Assembly (NCBI RefSeq): GCF_028858725.1
Contig: NC_084790.1
Span: forward strand, 4,656,001-4,720,000
Source: Colius striatus
Lineage: Eukaryota > Chordata > Aves > Coliiformes > Coliidae
Length of the DNA stretch: 64,000 nucleotides
Direction of reading: 5' to 3'
Shown: in pieces, positions 41,101 through 53,100 of the stretch
Layout of the letters: each line of letters starts with the position of its first letter
Position numbering within the stretch: position 1 is the first letter of the stretch
Made by a program: the position numbers and the translations under genes
The notes under the pieces: generated by a model
Database searches by the model: none
The model's input: only the letters and a program-made list of their open reading frames with translations
What the model was told of the DNA's origin: nothing

Positions 41101-44100
41101 AATGGGGGCATGTCCCCCATTCATCCTGCTCCAGACCCCCTGTTACCAGCATTTCTGCACCCTTTGTTTCTCTAGGGACAGTCACCACAAGTCCCCATGT
41201 GTCTCCAGCAGCACAAGGGCACTTGGCCACCTCCCTGCGAGGAGGACAGACCGGGACAAGTCAGCCCAGGTTTGCTGGCACAGCCCAGGAAAGCCACCCT
41301 GGGGAAGTCAAGCCCCTGGCACCTCCTGGCAAACTCACCAGCTGGAGGATGTCCTCGTCCTTGGGCATGATGGAGAGCTCGAGCACATCGTCACTGCAGG
41401 GAGAGGGGACAGAGGGGGTCAGGCTGGATGGAGTCAAGTCCCCACCAGCCCCTCACGCTCAGACAGATCCTCCCTAAGGAGATGAACGTTCCCTTCCCCA
41501 CGCAACAGTCCCAGCAGGCTGCTGCCTGTCCCCAGTCCCCTGCGGGCACTCAAGTGACTCACAGCTCCTGCCAGCTCCAGTGACACCCAGGGGGGTACTG
41601 CCTGCTGCGACGTGTCCCCTTCACATCACCTGCCCGGCTCTGCCCGTCCCCACGCTCCTCCCAGCCCTGGGAAGGAGACTGACCTGTTCTGGATCAGCGC
41701 GATCACCTGCGAGTAGGTTTTCCCAATGATGCTCTCCCCATTCACCTTGACCAGCCTGTCCCCTGCAGAGCGAAGGGAGAAGACAGTGTCACTGCAGCTC
41801 ACGGGGGAGGTGGTGGCACTTGGTTGAACACAGACAGAGCTTTTGCCAGGGCCAGAGACAGGTCCCATGTGGCCAAGAGATGCTGTGGAGACCCCAAAGT
41901 TTGTCCAGCACATGGATAGCCCAATGTTGCTCTGAGCTTCCCAGGCCAGGGACAAGAAAGCACAGATTCCACAGAGCCAGAAAGCAGAGTGAAACGGGAA
42001 AAAAGGAGGAATGCAGGAAAATGCAACTGGGAGGTTTGTCAGCCTGTCCCAGGCTGCCCAGCGAGCTGGGGGAGTCCCCAGCCCTGGAGGGATCTCAAAG
42101 CCGTGGAGCTGAGGTGCTGAGGGCTGGGCAGTGTAAGGGCAGGGCTTGGACTCCAGGAGCTTCAAGGGCTTTTCCAGCCAAAATGATCCACACATGCATC
42201 CCACGGCAGCCTGGAGGCATCCCTGGCCCACAGTCCCTGCCAGCCCCGCTGCCCCGCTCACCTGTGCGCAGCCCAGCCTGGTGCGCCGGCCCGTCCTCCC
42301 GCACGCTCTTCACAAAGATGGTGTCCATGGGCTCCAGACGGCTCCGGGGGGGACCTGCTCCCCAGGAACACAGTGTCAGGGAGCTGCTGGTACAGTCCGG
42401 TCCAGCCCCCACCAAGCAGCTCCTGCAGCACCCTCCTCAGCCCCTGCAGTACCCTCCTCACTTCCCCAAGCCCACATGCACACCCAGGACCTGTGGGGCA
42501 CAGGTCCTGCCCTGGACAAAGCCCCACTCTGAGGGCAGCCCCTGGGACCCACCTCCCCCAGCCACAGCTGTTTCCCAGCACAGCTGCAGCCACACTCCTT
42601 TGCCACAGCAAAAGTCATGCGGTGCTGCAAGAAACCTGAGGGCGGGTGGGCTGGGGAAGGATGGCAGAGAGATGGATGGTGCTGACACGGGATGCCAACC
42701 TCCCCCGGTGAGCGAGGCCAGCGTCCCCCTAGCTTCCCCCTCGGGGCAGCGGGTGCCAGGTCTGGCCGCTGCCGCTGCCCACACACCCCACATCCCCCAG
42801 GCCCTGCAGCCGCGGTGCCTCGTCACGCTGCCGGCGTGCCGATCCGTTCTGACACCTTCACATTCGCTCACGTCACCCACAGCGCCGGGAGGAGAGCAGG
42901 GACGTGTCCCCGTCCCCAAATGCCCCATGCTCAGACAAGCTGCCCATGGCAGGGGACAGTGGCAGCCACGCTGCAGCCCCTCCGGCCTCGGGACAGACAC
43001 CCCTGGGGCACGAGGTCCAGCAAACACCCCAGGGGCTTTGGGGACACCGAGCCCGTCTGCCACACCAAATGCCACAGAAGCACAGAAGCATGCCACCTCA
43101 CTGCCAGTCAGCATTTAGGGTGGCAGTGCCAGCCACACTGTGTCTCCCAGACCCCTGTGCCCACCAATGCAGGTGGCAACATCCCCCCTGCGCAGAGGGG
43201 TCCCCATGGAGTCACGGTGCCGGTGCTCACCTGCTCGGTTCCCGTTCTCCTCCTCCTGCCAAGAGAAAAGAAAATACATTTATATGGTGGCTGGGCCAGG
43301 GCAGTTGTGGCAGGGTGACCAGGAGGGGACCAGAGGCATGGCAGTCCCTGCATGTCCCTCTGCCCTCTGCCACCCCGGGATAAAATTACCTCCTGCCACT
43401 GGATCTAGTCGCTCAGCCCAACCAGCGGGCAGGGAGTGGGACACCCTGCTGCCCCCTGTACCCAGCTGCCAGGGAAGGGGACAGTTTTGGGGCAAGGGGA
43501 GCAGGAAGGAGACCAGTCAGCCCTGTGATGGGACCTCACCCTTCTCCCAGACCACCAAAACTGTCTGAGGAGAGCCTGAGCCTCCACAGCTGGGTCCTGG
43601 GGGAGGGATGGTATCATGGTTTGACATGACAGCCTCTTCTGGTAAGGGGGAAGGGGCTGTAAAGATGGCTCCTGTAAGAAGTTGCTCAAAACTCTCCCCA
43701 GTTCTCAGCAAAGACCCACTGCTGGGGCTGAGCCAATTAGATGCCTCCATGATCACTTTTTAAGAAGCAGCCAGAAGAGGAGGCTTCTTCCTGTTCCTTC
43801 CTTCTTCTGTCCCTTCTTCTTCTTCATCTGCTGGTGGTGCAAGAAGTGGGAAGAGTGAGAGAGGCAACCACGTGGACTCCAAGGTCAGTGAGGAAAGAGA
43901 GGAGGAGGTGTGCTGGAGCAGAGACTCCCCTGCATTCTACAGAGAGGACTGGTGAAGCTGAGATTTGTTTGCATTTTGTTAAAGACCCCACATCAAAGGC
44001 AGAGACTCATTCTGCTAAGAAACCCGAGCCAGGGGCAGGGGCTGGAGCAGCCTATGTCCTGTGGAAGGGACCCAGTACTCATAGGAGCTGTAACTGTGGG

Positions 44101-47100
44101 GAGGAACCCACGACAAAGCAGCTCATTAAATATGCCCAGAAGAAGCCTTGTCCCAAGAGAGAGACCCTGTAACTGCAGAAACTGCAACTGTGGTGAAGAA
44201 TCCACGCCAGAGATATTCCCCAAGGACTGTGTCCCGTGTGAGGGTCCCTTTATGGGCAGAAGCCGCAGCTGCTGGGAGCAACCCACACCAGAGAAGTTTA
44301 AGGACTGTGTCCTGGGGGAGGAACCCCGTGTTGGAGCAGGGAAAGAATGCCAGGAGTTGTCCTCATCTGAGCAGACAGAAGTGGCAGAGCCCATCTGTGA
44401 GATACTGACCACATCCCCCATTCCCTGCCCCCCTGAGCTGTTGAGAGGGGAGGAGGTTGAGATATGGGGAGCAGTGAGCTGGGCCTGGGAAGAAAGGAGG
44501 GATGAGGGAGGGAGATCTTAAAGTGCTGGGTGTAATTTTCTCCTCACCCTGCTCCCTTTTTGCTTTTATTCCATTCTGTTTCTTTTAGGTAGTAGAATAA
44601 ACTTTCCTACCTTCCTCTCTAAGTTGAGTACTTGAGTCTGTTTTGCCCAGAACCATAATTGGCAGCGAATCCTCCCTGCCCTTATCTGAATCCACAATGA
44701 CTTTGCTTATCCTTTTACTCCCATTTCACTGGGGCCTCTGCCATCCTAATGAGGGTGGGGTTGAATAGAGGCACTGAGTGAGAGGCTCTTGTGGTGTTTG
44801 TGTGCTGTCTGGGCCAAGCCACGACAGATAGAGGTGGCTGCTGGTGCCAGTGCCACCGCAGCACCCAGTCGGTGGGTCCCTGTGGCGGAGACCCCTGGGA
44901 AGGGGGTGGCTTTGCAGAGGCATCCTCAGAGGGGCATTGGCTGCCAGCAGGGCTATATTTAGCCCTGCAATTATTTGGCAGAGGGAGTGAGTCCCTGGGG
45001 GAGAGCACCTCTGCTCCACGGGATAGTGAGCACTGAGGGACGGATGGCAGAGGGGTCTTGTCCTCCCCTTCCCAGCCATGGGCAAGGGACAGCACTGGGA
45101 GCCAGACAGCTCTGTCCCTTGGGGTGGGAACCGCGTCAGTGGGGACCCCCCAGCAGAGCCACACTGCTTGAGGGGCTGCCCAAGCTGGGGTAAGGCACAG
45201 GACGCTGTCACCCACGTGGGGCTGCAGCCACACTGCTGAACCCCCAACACTGCCAGAGTCAGCTGCCACAGAGCACCCGAGGATGCTCAGCCCCACAGAG
45301 GGCACCTGGAAGAGGATTTCTCACTCCACAAGCTCACTCCAGATCCTGCTGTCTCCCAGCTCCCTCCCAGTCCCATATCAGTGAAGGGCGATGGGGAGAG
45401 AGCCCCAATGGCCCTAGAGCAGGCAGGTCCCTCTGGGGTGCTGAAAAGGGACTAATCTCCATCCCCAGGGACGTTCCCAGTGAGGAGGAGGAGGGGGCTG
45501 AAGGCACCTCTCCATGGTGAGAAGGAAAAGCCACATCCCGTGGCCTTGGCACACAGTCCGCACCATTGCCCGCACACCGAGTGGCCGCCGCGGTGCCACG
45601 GCAGGAGCGTGGGGACACCAGCAGCTCCTGGAGACATGGACTCGTCCCTCTCCCTGCCCCTCCTTGCCCTGCAGCACCTCAGAACCCTTCCCAGCCTCCG
45701 GGGCAGCCCAACAGCCCCACTGCCAAGGGCTGGGGGGGCGAGGCTGGGCGTGGCGGTGCCAAAACACGGTGCGGTGAATGTGGCTGTGCCATCACCCTCC
45801 CTGCTGAGTCACAACCCCACCGAAACTCAGCCCCCGGACCTGGCTGCCCGCCGGCACCCGCGGGTGCTGAGCCAGCGGCACCGCACCCTGCTGCACCGGC
45901 TCCGGCTCAGACGGGCGCCGGGAGCTATTCCCAACCTCCTTCCACGAGCATCTCCACCTCCCGGCGCTGATCAGGCTCCTTCCCACGCAGTCCCATGTGC
46001 TCCCACCCTAGTGGGGTCCAGCACCACGGGGCAGGATCAATCCCTCACTGGTGGAGGATGCCAAAATAGAGCAGAGAGGTGGAAGGAAGTCAGTGGGGTT
46101 CAGAACAGCCTGGATCATCCCCACATCAAAAGCTCCTTTGCAGAGTCACGCTGCTGAGGAAGAATCATAGAATCACAGAAGGGTAGGGGTTGGAAGGGAC
46201 CTTTAGAGATCACATAGTGCAACCCCCTGCAGAAACAGGTCCACCTACATCAGGTCGCACAGGAACATGTCCAGGCAGGTCATGATGACCTCCGAGGAAG
46301 AAGCCTCCACACCCTTCCTGGGCAGCCTGTGCCAGGGCTCCATCACCCTCACGGTGAAAGAGTTTCTTCTTATGTTTAAATGCAACTTTTTGTGTTCCAG
46401 CTTCATCCCATTACTCCTTGTCCTGTTGCTCAATACAATAGAAACAAAGTGCTGCCCCAACCTCCTGACATCCACAATTTAGATATTTGCAAATATTAAT
46501 GAGATCCCGCTCAGTCTCCTCTTCTCCAGACTAAACAGCCCCAGGTCACGCAGCCTTTCCTTGTAAGAAAGATGTTCCAGTCCCCTTATCATCTTGGTGG
46601 CCCTGCACTGGCCTCTCCAGCAGTTCCCTGTCCCTCTTGAGCTGGGGAGCCCAGAACTGGACACAGGACTCCAGATGAGGCCTCAGCAGGGCAGAGCAGA
46701 GGAGGAGCAGAACCTCCCTCAACCTGCTGCCCACACTCTCTCGATGCCCCCAGGCTGCCGTTGGCTTCTTGCCCACGAGGGCATGGTGCTGGCTCATGGT
46801 CAGTTTATTATCACTGAATGGCAGCACAGCCTCTGGGGAATCAGCCAGTCCTCCCAGTTTGGTGCCACCAGTGAACTTGCTGAGGGTCACTCTGTCACCT
46901 CATCCAGGTGGTTGAACAAGATTGGCCCCAGAACCCATCCCTGTGGAACTCCACTGGCCACAGGCCTCCAACTCCATTCTGTGCCGTTGATCACCACCCT
47001 CTGGGCTCTGTCACTCGGCCAGTTCTTGATTCACCTCACCCTCCACTCATCCCAGCCACACTGCCTGAGCTTTCTGATGAGGAAGGGTCAGATCCACGTT

Positions 47101-50100
47101 CGCAGTGTGGGTGGGAAAGTGCAGGCAGGAAGGATTTGGAGAGGCTGGGAGAAGTGCTGTGACGGAGCAGGATGCTGAGTGGGGGACTCAGGCAAGTTGC
47201 TTCTCCTCACCCTGTGATTCACTTCCCACCACAGTTCCCTGCCTGTGAGGGGAATGCAGTGAGCCATGAGGCAGCCTGAACTGTGGGGCAGCTGTGAGGC
47301 TCTGGGGGTGATGGGAGCATTCAGCTCTTCCTATTTGGGGTGGGGAAAGGGCCACGATGGACCACGCAGCTCCCAGACACTTCTCCCTTCATCTGCATGA
47401 AACTGTCACTGCAGGAAACAGGACGAAAAGGGCAACTCAGACCGTGAGGGCTTGGAGCTGGCAAGGTGGAAGAGCTGAGTCATCATCTTTGGGTCCACAC
47501 TGGAAGCTGCTGGGTGGTTTCACAGGGTCTTGTCATCACAGAGGGAAAAGGTGCTGCCCAGATGGGGCTTTTTGATGGGTTCAGAGGGTGCAGAAGGTGA
47601 ATGCCAAGCTGGGGGTTGGTTTCCCACAAAGGCAGTACCTGGGAAGGGTCCAGGCAATAGCTGAACCAAGAAGCCACCAGGTCTTGGGAGACAGCAAGCA
47701 CCAGTGGGGCTGGGCACGTGCCCACTACGATGGGTGAGGACCTGCTGACACTTCCCAGCACTGAGGGGACAAGCTGATGCTGCTCAGAGGAGGAAGGTTG
47801 AGATGAAGGGCTCAAATTGCATCCTCTGAATGGCTCCCAGGCCCAGCTTCGTGGTGGCCGTGTGTGATTTACTTCAGCTCGAGCAACGTCCCACTGTGCC
47901 AAGCCTCTCCCTGGCCTCAGGAGTCCTGAAGTGCCTTTTCCTGCTGTTCTCAGGGGTTCTGGAGCCTCGTGTAGAGCTGAGGGATCCCCTTCGTTCCTGC
48001 AGCCAGACGTGTTCTCCACCCAAAGGCTCTGGGACACCTCCAGAGAGCGTCCACCTCACTGCTCCTCGCTCAGTGCACATCTCCCAGCAGCTCCACGGGT
48101 TCCTCCACCCCGAGGCCACTCATGGGTGAGCACAGCCCCAGGTACCCCATCAAAGCAGCTGATGGATGGTGCAGCTCCCTGCCCACCTCCATCTCCAGGA
48201 TGCCCACCCCATCCTGCATCCAACCACAGCACCTCAGACCCCCACTGTGGCAGCCCTGAGGGGTCTCTATGCCCTCCCCCACTCAGCCCAGCCCGCCAGG
48301 TCCCAGCCTTACCTTAGCAGTGGAGTGCACTGCTGACTCTGGGGGGTAGACGATGAAGTGGCGGAGGGTGAAGCCAAACCCCCCCTGCGAGCTCTTCCGC
48401 AGCACCACTGTCTTTGGGCCCACCCAGGGGAAGGGCCCCTCTGGGGGCACGTTGGCATTTGGGGATGCCCCATCTCTCCGGCCCGGTGTTGGCTGTAGGG
48501 GATGAAGAGGAAGATGTTAGTTCTGGGGGAGGGATGTAGACAGTTGGTTGCCCACCAGCCCACCCAAAGCACCACGCTGGGGGCTGAAGTCTGCTGGAAA
48601 AGCCGCTCTGCTTCTCACAACCCCTTCCCTACTCCTGTCCCCACAGCAGAAAATTCCAGCCTCCGAAGACCATCCCACCAGCATCCCCCAAGACTCCTCG
48701 TGTGGGACCTTCTGCGACAAGATGCAAGGGAAAAAATAAAGGAGGGGAGGGATATGATCTGTGCCTGGGGGTCTGGATGAGACCCAGGAGGCAGCATGGT
48801 GGAAGGAGAAATGGGGGATGTCGGGGACAAAAGGTCCTCTTCCGATGACGCCGGGTAATAACCTCGGGCAAGCCGGAAAGAGCCGCCCGGGAGGTGGCTG
48901 GATGAGTGATGCTTCCTGAGACAGGGCAGGGACCTGGCACTGCATCAGGCTCTGGCAACAGACACTGCCTGAAGCAGCGATGGGGCCAGGAGGGACGCGG
49001 CTCCATCCCACAGTGCTGCTGTTGGGAGTGGGGGGACGGGGCTGTGGCAGAGCCAGAGCAGCCACGAGCAAGTCGGCTGGCACCGGGGCAGGGAGCTTGA
49101 GGAGACAGCAGGAATCCCGACACCTTGGCTGAGTTCACGAGGGTTTAGCAACTCCCTGGCGAGCGATGTGGTTGCACATCTGGCTGCACATCTGGCTGTG
49201 CATGCGCCAGCCTGGCTGAGGCAGGAACAGCCCCACGGAAGGGAGCAGAGGGCACTGCCCCGAGCCACAGTGGCACTGAGCTCCACTAAAACCTCCCATT
49301 TAGACAATCTAGAAGTGGGTACGGACAGACAGGGCAGGAGGGGATCTGATGGGGCTGTGCCAGAGTGCCATCTCCTTCCCTGCTGTGGCAGCCGGCGTCA
49401 GCCCATCCCGGGGCGAGGGTGTTAAAATTCAGGCGCCGTCTGGGTTGAAGCGATGGACGGGCAGTGGGGAGGGAGAGACACACAAAGGGACGAGGCACAA
49501 AAAGCCTTTGTCTGTGCCTGTGCTGAGTGGGCCTTTTCACTGCCGGCAGGGAAATCTGAGGGCAGCTCAGCAGGGCCAGGCTGCACCCCCAGAGCCAGCA
49601 CGTCCCACACGGGGCCCAGCTGCACATGGGGCTGGGGGTCCCGTCCCCATAGGGACAGGGTCCCCATGGTGAGGGCACAGCTCTGGCACTGCAGCCCATG
49701 AGCCACCACCCTGGCACAGAATAGAATCACAGAATCATTTTGATTGGAAAAGAACTTTAAGCTGATGGAGTCCCAGCCCTGCCCTCACCCTGCCCAGCCC
49801 ACCACTAACCCCTGGCCCTCAGCACCTCAGCTCCATGGCTTTGGGATCCCTCCAGGGATGGGGAGTGCCCCATCTCCCTGGGCAGCCTGGCACAGGGGCT
49901 GGCAACACTCTTGGTGAAAAAGTTCCTCCTTATCTCCAATCTAAACCTCCACCAGAACAACTTGAGCCCGTTTCCTCTTGTACAGCACCCACAGACCCAC
50001 TCCATCACCACCAGAGCAAACCCAAAGACTTCCAGTGCCCATGGACAACATGGATACCCCAAAACATACAGACACAATGCTCCAACTGTCAGGAGAGCCA

Positions 50101-53100
50101 GAAACCCCACTACCAGCACCATACAAAGTCCCCCACAAACCCACTCTGTACCACACACACCCCAACTGCTGATGCAAAACCAGATGGCAACAGGCACCCC
50201 ACACTCCCCTGGGACCCCCCATCCCCTCGGCCCGAGGACACAAGCACCGCAGTGCCTGCCCCCATCTGCGCCCTCCATTGTGTCGGCTGCCGGCTCGCTG
50301 GATTATTTTTAAGCTGACAGCTGAATGTGCCCTGCTGATTTTAACCAGCACAGACAGGCCTTGGAGAGGGCAGCATCGGTGAGGACACCAATGGCAGCAG
50401 GGATGGAGACGTGTCTGTGTCACAGGCGCGACGGAGTTCTGGCCACGGCTCTGGGATGTCTTGAGTTGTGGTGTTCCAACCCACGGGGACTCTCGCAGGG
50501 TGGGCAGAGCAAACCATCCTGGATTGCTGTGCCTCGGTTTCCCTCTTTACTCACCCTAGCTTGGAGTTTTTTGGGCTCCAAAACCCCCAGCTGTGGGCTT
50601 GGGCACCAAACTAGCTCATGGCCCCACAGATGCTCCCTCAGTAGCAAGGATGACAACTGATTTGTCACTCCCAGCTGTTTGTCCTCAGTGTCCTGAGCCC
50701 CTCCCCGCAGCAGGACGGTTACCTCCTTGCTTTTTGGCTTTATTTTAACCTCAGCCTGGAGGTTAACCCCCAGCTGCATCCTGCTCCTCAGCCCAGCTCC
50801 TCCAAGTCCCTGTCCTGCCAAGGAGAAGCAAGAGCCCCTTCCAAGAATGGCTTATGCAAGTGCCTGTGACAGCACAGGGCTGGGCATGCAGCCTGTTCCC
50901 AGCTGGCCCTAAGGACTGAGAGGTGCCTTACTCCCTCAGTGCAGGTGTCACGGGGTCTCTGCACCCCCTGCCACCCACGGGGACACAACGGGACAGGCAG
51001 CTCCTGCCACTGTCCTGCTCTTGCAGAACAAAGGAGAGTTTTCCCTGCACCCCGTAGCGCCCTCCGGGGCGGGGGAGTGTGGGGCAGGATCCATCCCCCC
51101 ACTGCCGGGCATAGCAAGCAGGGCAGCAGGAGCAACCCACCCGGGCACAGCTGTGCCTTCGCAGCCACCGACCCCCACCCCTGGACTCCAGCCCTTCCTC
51201 CAGCACGGTGGGGAGCGGACAAAGGGGCCGCTCCGCTGCCGGGGAGCTGTCACAGCCCCAGCGCTGCCCCCCACCACGCTCTGCCAATCCCCCCTGCAGC
51301 AGGGGACCCCCGCAATCCCCTGAGGAACATCCCCCCGCCCCGAACGAGCCGCGGCAGTCGGCATTCTCACCCGGCGGCGAGGGGGGACGGGGCCGGCCCG
51401 GGCGCCCGGGGGCCGGCGGTGCTCCGCGGCGGCTGCGTGCCGGCGCAGGCTGCTCAGCCAGACGCAGCGGGGCTCGGGCAGGCTGCAGTCCACCCCGACG
51501 GCACGCTCGAAGCACCAGCCCTTGCCGGCTCGCTCCACGCTCCACAGCCCTTTGCTCACCACCGCCACGGGGCTGGGGGCCGGGGGGAGCCGGGGGGAGC
51601 CCCGCAGCACCCGCCGGGACCCCCGCTCCCCTCTGCCCGTGCTCTCCTCCACCATGAGACCGCGATCCGGGCCGGGCTTCGGCAGACGGAGGCGCAGCAA
51701 GCGTGCGGGGCTGTCAGCCGGCAGCCGGCACGGCCATGGGCTTGCCGCCTCGTTGCCGGGCTCCGGCCCCCGCGGTGGGCTGCGCGGCGGCCGCCGGGGC
51801 CGGCGGGGGGGCGGCCGCGCCGTCTCGCATGGCTCGGGCACCCGCAACACAGCCCCGGCCCACAGCAGCCCCCCGCGCTGTGCAGCGACGGCAGAGGGTG
51901 GGATGGATGAGTGGGTGGGTGGGTGGGTGGATGGAGGGAGAGAGGGAGGGATGGACGGAGGGCGGGATGGATGGAGGGGAGGGCGGGCAGCCACACGTCC
52001 CGGCTGGGCTGGCGATGGGGCTCAGCTGCTGACAGGGCTCAGCTGCCCAGCCCACCACCGCCCCCCCCCTCCCCCCCCGCCCCGGCCTCCTGCGATGTCA
52101 GTTTGCCCGGACTTACCCTTTTTTCTTTCTTCTTTTTTTGTTTTTCCATCCACCCCCTTCTTCCTCCATCACCCCGGGCAGCATCCCACCCTCCCCGCTT
52201 CCTCCTCTCCCTTCTCCCGGCCTCTTCCTTCCTTCCTCCGACCGCTCTCCACAGGGCAGGGAGGGGGACAGCCTGCAGCAAGCATCCCCTCTGCTCGGTC
52301 AGGAGATGAGCCACCAGCGGGCTCAAGCAAGGGGGGCGACAGAGGGGTCTCTGAGACACCCCTGGTCCTCTCCTTGTCCCCAGTAGTGAGCAGAGTTCAT
52401 GCAGCAGACATGTAACCAATCCCAAGCTCTGCTGCCATAGCCCCCCCGGGACTGACACAGCCCCCACGACCCCCCTGCTCAGTGCCTGTGGCGAAAGGCA
52501 GTGTCCCCAAGGACACTTCCCACCAGGAGCCAAACCAAGAGTCCCTCTCAACCCCATCTCTCATTTTGAGGGATGCCACTGCTTGCAGATGCAGTGGGTC
52601 CCTCTTGTCCCCTGGGCATGGAGCCACCAGCCCCCATGGCTCAATCCCAGCTCCCTAGTGTTGAGCCCACGGGCAGGGACAGCAAACCACTCTCATCAGT
52701 GATGCCTGGGGACTCCCACTGCACCAGGGCCACAAATCACCCTTCCTCAACCCACTCTGCATCCTCCTCCTGCCCCCTGAGCCGCTCCCCACAGCAGCCA
52801 AAACAGGAGGAATAAGGAAAACCGCACCTTGGTGAGACCAGTACCCATAGACACCTGACCTGAGCGTGGGCTGTGGATGGGCAGCAGCCCCCTGCCCTGC
52901 CCTGCCTCCCCCCATGCTGCCTGTCTCCCTGTCCGAGAGGGGTCCTGTGTTGCATTCCTGCCATGCTGGAGGCCGAGGAGAGGCACGTGCAGCCGCGCTG
53001 GGGAAATGCCGGGCATTGCTGGGATTGCAGCCCGCAGCCTCAGGGCCAGCCACGGCTTGCCTTGGCCCCCTCCTCTCCTCCATCCCCTTCCATCCCATCA

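Noticed and set aside
41820..43118. 432-codon plus-strand open frame
   Set aside because: It runs through a CR1 fragment, a PDZ exon in antisense and introns, with no domain or splice support.
43910..44521. 203-codon Cys-rich open frame
   Set aside because: It lies wholly inside the solo LTR and arises from its internal degenerate repeats.
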